Shown here piece after piece: positions 52,050-56,258 of a stretch of DNA of 56,258 bases (positions within the stretch are counted from its first letter, which is position 1; each line of letters starts with the position of its first letter). The stretch is from an uncultured Eubacteriales bacterium (GTDB taxonomy: Bacteria > Bacillota > Clostridia > Oscillospirales > Acutalibacteraceae). The stretch is from assembly GCA_934486705.1 (NCBI GenBank), contig CAKSQS010000012.1, positions 1-56,258 of the forward strand, read 5' to 3'. The notes below the pieces were generated by a model. The model made no database searches and had not been told where the DNA came from. It worked only from the letters and a program-made list of their open reading frames with translations. The position numbers and the translations under genes were made by a program.

Positions 52050-52729
52050 ATTATTTCATCCTTATCGGTCATAAACGGTGTTTCGGTTGGACGAACGCCT
52101 CGTCTTATCATATTACTCCAATCGGTGCTCAAAACATCCGGAGAAATATAAATCGGAATATCGGGTTTTTCATAGGTTTTTAAAATAGCATAAGCTTGAT
52201 TGGCTGTTTCTTCATTGCTGACGGCAATACCGCCGAAGAAACGATATGGGATATTGTCTTTTATGAGAATTTCGGCTTGGTCGTCAGTCGGGCAACACCT
52301 TAACATAGGCAAGGTTCGGCTTCTTCCGTATAAAGAAGGGGAATCGTACAAAACGGAAAGGCGGCTTTTATCGCTTAAGATATGCGCGCCGCGTCTTTTG
52401 GCGGCATTACACGGGCAGAACTTAAAGTCTCTTTGCTCCAAAACCGCTAAGTCAATATAAATTGCCACCCATTCACGGAACACCCGGTCGTTATCTCTCT
52501 GCCGCACTTTGCGCAAATACCATGAATTAGGATATTCAACGGAACAACAGATATACTCTAACTCGCCGTCATATCTTTCGGGATCTTTTTGATCTTTTAT
52601 ATCCGGTCTGATAGCGGTAGAAGAAACAATACCGTTGTCCGAAGAAAGAATATGTGTTAAATCCTTTAGCTTCGTAAAGTGGCAAAGACGAGACACATCA
52701 CGACCTTTAAAATAATCCACACTACTCAT
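52046..52729 (-). CDS. DarT-like ADP-ribosyltransferase
   Basis: 227 residues. The N-terminus RLCHFTKLKDLTHILSSDNG is the NAD-binding H-F-T signature of DarT (DUF4433). Further features are the aromatic stretch around NSWYLRKVRQR, and TDDQAEILIKDNIPY, which carries the catalytic Glu region (QAE.LI....IP) near the C-terminus. DarT enzymes attach ADP-ribose to bases of single-stranded DNA and are toxic unless reversed. Here the usual macrodomain antidote DarG is missing and an ARH-type hydrolase follows instead. It overlaps both neighbours by 4 bp (ATGA). Confidence 0.78.
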   Translation of the reverse strand: MSSVDYFKGRDVSRLCHFTKLKDLTHILSSDNGIVSSTAIRPDIKDQKDPERYDGELEYICCSVEYPNSWYLRKVRQRDNDRVFREWVAIYIDLAVLEQRDFKFCPCNAAKRRGAHILSDKSRLSVLYDSPSLYGRSRTLPMLRCCPTDDQAEILIKDNIPYRFFGGIAVSNEETANQAYAILKTYEKPDIPIYISPDVLSTDWSNMIRRGVRPTETPFMTDKDEII

Positions 52730-54150
52730 AGCAGTTCCTCTTCGTTGATTTTTTGGTAATTTGTTGAATCAACAGGGAATAGCCTTGATAATTGCCCGTG
52801 GAATGACATAAACAAACCGTATTTGGAACGAGTTACCGCAACATACAGCAATTTCAATTCATTTGACAGAGCGCCTTTCACATCAACGGCATTTTCTATG
52901 GTTTCCAAGTCGGGATAAATGCCTTCGCTTATAAAAGGTATAAATACGTTTTCAAATTCTAAACCTTTTGCGGCATGGAAGGTACTCAAATAAACTCCCT
53001 TTATATTTGCAAACCCGGCATGGTCCTTGTCAATAACCTTGGCTTTAATGCCTATCTCGTGTAATGCTTGGCGTAGGGAGGATACAGTAGCCCTATTACG
53101 GCAAATAATTATGTTGGAAGATGTTTTAACCAGTTCTTTAATTTGAGACAGTAACCAGGTTGTTTCGCGTTCTCGGCTTGAAAATTCAACCAAAACAGGC
53201 TTAGGTCCATCCGCAATGTTTTCCGCGGGAGATACCATATCTTCCTTACTGACCCAATATTCGCTGTTCGTAATATCTTCGGCAAACGAGGATATGCTTG
53301 ACGGATTGCGGTAATTACGGTCAAAGCGCCATATTTTTTTATCTTGAATATTGATACCGGAATCTCTCCAAGAAAGGCGAGAGCCGTAAATTTGCTGCGC
53401 AACGTCACCGAAAAACGAAAAAGAACCGTTAGCACTCACCGCAGAAGTCAGTGCTTTAATCATCATAGGGGAAAAATCCTGCCCCTCGTCAACAATAATA
53501 TGATCATAACGGCGTGGGCCGGGGTCATTCGACATTTCATGGTATGTATAAAAGGCTAAATCATCCCAGTCGTACATATAGCCCATTTTGTGACGAAGCT
53601 GTTTATAGACTTCAAACACTTCGTAAAACCACTTTCTGTTTTCGCGCTTAATATTGGCAGAAGCTCGCCCTATACGTTCTGCCGACAAATATTCTACAAA
53701 ATTTGCAAAGCCGAAATTTTGGATAGTAATTTCGTCAAAAAAGACATTGCTTGGACGCTGAAGAGTTGACTCTTCCGGATATTTTTTCTTTACAATGGAA
53801 AGAGCTTTCTCTATATATCTCTTTTTTTGGGATTCTTCGGATATAATACCGTTATAAGACGGCATTTTATTGCGGCTGTTAAGATAGCCTCTTGCAAATT
53901 TATGAAAATTTTCGATTGTGATATTGCTTAAACGTTTTTGGGTTATGTTATTCATATATTGAACAAGGGCGCGGTTGAATGTCACAACCAGCACCTTCGG
54001 AGAACTCGGTAAATTTGATAAACCTACAGCTCTTAAAAGAGCCATTGTTGTTTTTCCGCTTCCGGCGATTCCCAAAATAACATTATGCCCTTTTGCGGGC
54101 AATGCCAATACTTCATTTTGTTTACCGTCGGGACTTATATTTCCAAGCAT
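52726..54150 (-). CDS. UvrD/Rep-like superfamily 1 helicase
   Basis: 474 residues with the SF1 motifs in order: GIAGSGKTTMALL (Walker A), IIVDEGQDFSPMM (DExQD), FGDVAQQIYGS (motif III), FDRNYRNPSSI (IV), STFHAAKGLEFENVFIP (V) and LLYVAVTRSKYGLFM (VI). It is short for UvrD (usually about 700), lacking much of the accessory domains 1B and 2B. As the first gene of the operon with the DarT-like and ARH-like genes, it may act on DNA carrying ADP-ribosylated bases, or supply the single strands that the transferase uses. CGGAGGTAGAG precedes the ATG. Confidence 0.88.
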   Translation of the reverse strand: MLGNISPDGKQNEVLALPAKGHNVILGIAGSGKTTMALLRAVGLSNLPSSPKVLVVTFNRALVQYMNNITQKRLSNITIENFHKFARGYLNSRNKMPSYNGIISEESQKKRYIEKALSIVKKKYPEESTLQRPSNVFFDEITIQNFGFANFVEYLSAERIGRASANIKRENRKWFYEVFEVYKQLRHKMGYMYDWDDLAFYTYHEMSNDPGPRRYDHIIVDEGQDFSPMMIKALTSAVSANGSFSFFGDVAQQIYGSRLSWRDSGINIQDKKIWRFDRNYRNPSSISSFAEDITNSEYWVSKEDMVSPAENIADGPKPVLVEFSSRERETTWLLSQIKELVKTSSNIIICRNRATVSSLRQALHEIGIKAKVIDKDHAGFANIKGVYLSTFHAAKGLEFENVFIPFISEGIYPDLETIENAVDVKGALSNELKLLYVAVTRSKYGLFMSFHGQLSRLFPVDSTNYQKINEEELL

Positions 54151-54393
54151 TCTCTACCTCCGTTCTGTTATTGTGATGAACTGTACAAAAAGCCGCAGGA
54201 TTATTCCTGCGGCTTTGATTTTGCGGTCAAACCCGCTGATTTTGGTCGGGGTAGTGTTATAGTAGTCGGGCTGAAACCCGCATAAATAAAGGCTTTTTAC
54301 GCAGTCAAAACAGTACATTAACTCAAAATTTAAGCAAAACACCGACCGAAAACAGCACCGTTTTAAGTTTTAAAAGTGAAATGAGGGAAAATA
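54151..54393. other. Divergent intergenic region with hairpins
   Basis: 243 bp between the helicase operon and the CAP-lipoprotein gene. It holds the hairpin at 54189-54216 and, next to it, two GCGG-GTTT-containing inverted segments (54222-54236 and 54265-54282). On the minus strand TTGACT lies at about 54294-54299, a possible -35 without a good -10. It may be another dispersed intergenic element, but only one copy lies in this window. Confidence 0.4.
54189..54216 (-). terminator. Perfect hairpin in the leader of the helicase operon
   Basis: AAAGCCGCAGGA (54189-54200) pairs with TCCTGCGGCTTT (54205-54216), 12 bp, 4-nt loop. Read on the minus strand it is followed by TT, a typical terminator tail only about 40 bp before the helicase start. 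It could be an attenuator of the operon or the end of a lost gene. Confidence 0.55.
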
Positions 54394-55200
54394 ATGCTTA
54401 ACATAAAAGAATCTGTAAAAATACTTTTTATTGTTACTGTATCGGTATTGACTGTCGGCTGTAAAAAGCATAATGCCGAATATACTTCATCGGAAAATAT
54501 CGGAGATGTAAGCTCTGTTGTTTCCGAAACGACAGCAGAAAGCGAGGCGGTTTCTTCGGCGGGGAATGTATCCTCGACGCTTAGTGCAAATGTTGCACAA
54601 GGTTCATCAGCCGAAAGCTCTAATATCGCAAAGCCGGATAAAACGGTATCGCAGACCAGAGAAAAACCGAAAACTTCTTCGGCTGCACCGCCTAATACAA
54701 ATACCGCACAAACTCCGCCGGAAACGAGAGACGAAACGCCGGCAAACGCAACCTCGGCGGATACCAAAGCGGTAGCCGAAAGGGTTATATATCATCTAAA
54801 CCGCGCAAGGGCAAATATAGGCAGTGGGGAGCTAAAAAAACTGCCGCGCCTGACAGGGTATGCAGAGTACAGGAGCAGCCAGCTGCCGTCAAACTTTGCC
54901 CATGATATATCCGACTGGTTCGCCGCGGCGAAAGCCACGGGCTACGGAAGATATACGGAAATGCCGGACGGCAGCGGGAGCTATGATATAGGCGCGCAGG
55001 AAGCGATAGCAATGGCGGGCGTAGTCGGCAGCGCAGATAAAATAGGTCAGTGCTTAGCGCAGATCATAATAGACAGCAGCCGCCATTGGTCGTATGTTGG
55101 TTTAGATGATATGAAGTATACCGGCGTGGGAGTAACCTGCATTGACGACTTGTGGTATACTTGCATTATGGTAACGGCAACAGACAAATACGAAAAGTAA
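54394..55200 (+). CDS. CAP/SCP-domain lipoprotein
   Basis: 268 residues. The lipobox VLTVGCKK gives a lipidated Cys near 23. A long Ser/Thr/Ala/Pro-rich stalk (about 30-125) follows. The C-terminal domain (about 128-265) has VIYHLNRARANIG, LPRLTGYAEYRSSQL, NFAHD and IIIDSSRHWSYVGLDDMKY, then TGVGVTCIDDLWYTCIMV, which fits a CAP (SCP/PR-1) domain of the bacterial type. It should sit on the cell surface. It is a single gene with its own terminator; the role is unknown. Confidence 0.78.
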   Translation: MLNIKESVKILFIVTVSVLTVGCKKHNAEYTSSENIGDVSSVVSETTAESEAVSSAGNVSSTLSANVAQGSSAESSNIAKPDKTVSQTREKPKTSSAAPPNTNTAQTPPETRDETPANATSADTKAVAERVIYHLNRARANIGSGELKKLPRLTGYAEYRSSQLPSNFAHDISDWFAAAKATGYGRYTEMPDGSGSYDIGAQEAIAMAGVVGSADKIGQCLAQIIIDSSRHWSYVGLDDMKYTGVGVTCIDDLWYTCIMVTATDKYEK

Positions 55201-55221
55201 CAGTTAAATATTTTAATAACC

Positions 55222-55260
55222 AAGCCTCGGTTTTTCCAAACGGAAAAGCCGGGGCTTTTT
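55222..55260 (+). terminator. Terminator after the CAP-domain gene
   Basis: AAGCCTCGGTTTTTCC (55222-55237) pairs with GGAAAAGCCGGGGCTT (55242-55257) with G-T and one other irregular pair, followed by TTT. Confidence 0.8.
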
Positions 55261-55298
55261 GCATTTCCATAAAAATTAAATACGGGGAGGTGAGTCCG

Positions 55299-55350
55299 AT
55301 GTATCAGTAAAGCCGGTGGGACCGGCAAAGCGGAACGCCAAGCCGTCCGC
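55299..55350 (+). promoter_or_regulatory. Structured leader with a three-codon open frame
   Basis: GGGGAGGTG (55284-55292) sits 6 bases before ATG-TAT-CAG-TAA (55299-55310). Two hairpins follow: GCCGGT/ACCGGC (55312-55326) and GCGGA/TCCGC (55330-55350). The layout, a very short translated frame followed by stems before the gene at 55385, suggests control by translation or attenuation. It matches no riboswitch I know. Confidence 0.35.
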
Positions 55351-55384
55351 AGAAAAAACAAATATAAAAAAGGAGAAATCAAAA

Positions 55385-55627
55385 ATGTTTAAGAAATTCT
55401 TTGAAAAATTAAGGCGCAAGGCAGATAACGCCGTTATAGCCACAAGCGTGGCGCTTAAAAGCCGTAAGGCAGAGGGCTATGTGGATACCGGCGTAAAGAT
55501 TTTAATAGCGGTGGTTTTGGGAGCGCTGGTGCTCACATTGCTTTACGCACTTCTCAAAACAACCGTTATGGGAACCGTGACGACAAAGGTTTCGGAGCTG
55601 TTTAATTACAGCGGAGCCACCACCTGA
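55385..55627 (+). CDS. Small membrane protein, DUF6133-like (first of two)
   Basis: 80 residues from ATG 55385 (AAAAAGGAGAAAT before it). A basic N-terminal amphipathic helix (FKKFFEKLRRKADNAVI) is followed by the block AEGYVDTGVKILIAVVLGAL, which continues into one membrane helix. I associate this with DUF6133 proteins of Firmicute conjugative or secretion loci. With a prepilin-peptidase-like gene two genes downstream, a Flp-pilin-like role is possible. The next gene is a tandem paralogue. Confidence 0.7.
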   Translation: MFKKFFEKLRRKADNAVIATSVALKSRKAEGYVDTGVKILIAVVLGALVLTLLYALLKTTVMGTVTTKVSELFNYSGATT

Positions 55628-55656
55628 TGAATATTAAAACGAGGGAGAAGATTACG

Positions 55657-55887
55657 ATGAGAAAATTTTTAAATAAGCTCCGCAGAGGAGCAAATAATTT
55701 GGCAATAGGCGCTAAATGCGCATTACAGACAAGAAAAGCCGAGGGCTATGTGGATACGGGCGTTAAGATCCTTATAGCCGTAGTCCTCGGCGCACTGGTG
55801 CTGACGCTGCTTTACGCATTGCTTAACGGCACCGTTATGCCGAAGGTCACCGAAAAGGTGAACAGTATGTTTGCGTATACGGCATAG
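55657..55887 (+). CDS. Small membrane protein, DUF6133-like (second of two)
   Basis: 76 residues from ATG 55657 (GAGGGAGAA before it). It shares with its neighbour the KAEGYVDTGVKILIAV block and the following membrane helix without a single change over about 30 residues, while the ends differ (MPKVTEKVNSMFAYTA here). At DNA level the shared block has many silent differences, so it is an old duplication kept by selection. Confidence 0.7.
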   Translation: MRKFLNKLRRGANNLAIGAKCALQTRKAEGYVDTGVKILIAVVLGALVLTLLYALLNGTVMPKVTEKVNSMFAYTA

Positions 55888-55911
55888 ACGGCATAAAAAA
55901 CAGAATCCATA

Positions 55912-55933
55912 GGCGGAGCGTAAAAGCTCCGCC
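55912..55933 (+). promoter_or_regulatory. Hairpin directly before a ribosome binding site
   Basis: GGCGGAGC (55912-55919) pairs perfectly with GCTCCGCC (55926-55933); the ribosome binding site AAAGGAGGG begins 2 bases later. It may tune translation of the next gene. Confidence 0.45.
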
Positions 55934-55950
55934 GAAAGGAGGGTATATAT

Positions 55951-56258
55951 TTGAGAGAAAATATGCTTCCGGTAATTGAGAGATTTACCGGAACTGAATA
56001 CAGTACCGCGGGGTTTGTAATAACGGCAATATTACTTTTGCTGATCACAGGCTTTGCGGGATATATAACCGGCAAAAGCGCGGCTGAAAGCTTCGGCGGA
56101 AATAAAAAGAAAACCGCGATTGTGTTCACCGTGACGGCGGTAGTAACTATGGCGGCGCTGCTCTGTTTTTTCGGAGCGTCGGCAAAGGCGGCGCGTGGGG
56201 GTGTGATGTGTATTATCATGCTGTACGCGGCGTTTGAGGATATTAAAACACGCGAGTG
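55951..56258 (+). CDS. Prepilin-peptidase-like (A24 family) membrane protein, cut by the window end
   Basis: The first 102 codons, from TTG 55951, which is 7 bases after AAAGGAGGG; the ATG at 55963 is too far from that site. Two hydrophobic segments (about 20-40 and 60-80) are separated by a lysine-rich loop (NKKKTA). Then comes MCIIMLYAAFEDIKTRE, which resembles the first catalytic-Asp region of A24 peptidases (D-x-K-x-R-x-I-P-N). The window ends within that motif, so the second Asp cannot be checked. If right, it would process pilin-like proteins, for which the two small genes before it are candidates. Confidence 0.5.
   Translation, partial: MRENMLPVIERFTGTEYSTAGFVITAILLLLITGFAGYITGKSAAESFGGNKKKTAIVFTVTAVVTMAALLCFFGASAKAARGGVMCIIMLYAAFEDIKTRE

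Noticed and set aside
55260..55384. c-di-GMP or other known riboswitch in the leader of the pilin-like genes
   Set aside because: A GGCAAAG stretch is suggestive, but the conserved GEMM core and tetraloop-receptor arrangement are not present.

Overview
The window looks like a chromosomal segment of a Gram-positive, low-to-medium-GC Clostridia gut bacterium (Oscillospirales/Ruminococcaceae-like). The pointers are clostridial AGGAGG ribosome binding sites, large serine recombinases, a YtvI-type membrane protein, a hom-lysC operon with a B. subtilis-style internal start in lysC, dockerin-like modules, and Gram-positive glycan-uptake genes. The species cannot be told from the sequence alone.

Layout. 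(1) 1-3350: the end of a mobile element, with a resolvase-like fragment, a decayed recombinase, a recombinase lacking the catalytic domain and a complete large serine recombinase. (2) 3362-3930: a multi-hairpin dispersed repeat that cuts off the remnant of a cation/proton antiporter. (3) 3919-7673: a small sugar locus with a GH5-like hydrolase, an AraC regulator and a divergent protein of unknown function. (4) 7680-13132: housekeeping genes, namely a YtvI-like protein, an ACT-domain protein, hom, lysC, an S1-domain protein and tRNA-Arg(TCT). (5) 13131-14261: a second copy of the multi-hairpin repeat next to a four-helix-bundle gene with its own promoter, a TIGR04076-like relic with no start codon, and a second repeat family. 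(6) 14252-21307, minus strand: an operon with a GH110-like beta-helix enzyme, a stand-alone dockerin-like secreted mini-protein, a 1477-aa modular DUF4874/DUF4832 protein and an SGNH esterase.

(7) 21970-50439: an AraC regulator and, divergent from it, a very large plus-strand glycan locus. It holds two solute-binding proteins and four permeases (no ATPase). Between the permease pairs lie an NHL-TPR-YIP1 membrane protein and a DUF5696-like lipoprotein. Then come a 1882-aa surface protein built from repeated 'IGGKYG' modules plus an SGNH domain, a DUF4832 lipoprotein, a dockerin-bearing module protein, an RpiB-type isomerase, a GH43-like enzyme, an SGNH hydrolase, a GH35 beta-galactosidase and a sialate O-acetylesterase-like protein. 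The likely logic is outside capture and de-acetylation of a galactose/arabinose-type glycan, import of the fragments, then trimming and isomerisation inside the cell. Several SGNH esterases suggest a heavily acetylated substrate. The substrate itself is inferred.

(8) 50508-54150, minus strand: a compact three-gene operon, helicase then DarT-like ADP-ribosyltransferase then ADP-ribosylglycohydrolase, each pair overlapping by 4 bp. It looks like a toxin-antitoxin or phage-defence unit related to DarTG, but with a different antitoxin fold. (9) 54394-56258: a CAP-domain lipoprotein, then two tandem small membrane proteins (DUF6133-like) with a structured leader, and the start of a prepilin-peptidase-like gene cut by the window end.

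The strongest candidates for something undescribed are the multi-hairpin repeat with its four-helix-bundle partner, the DarT/ARH/helicase operon, and the IGGKYG-module/DUF4832/dockerin surface system.
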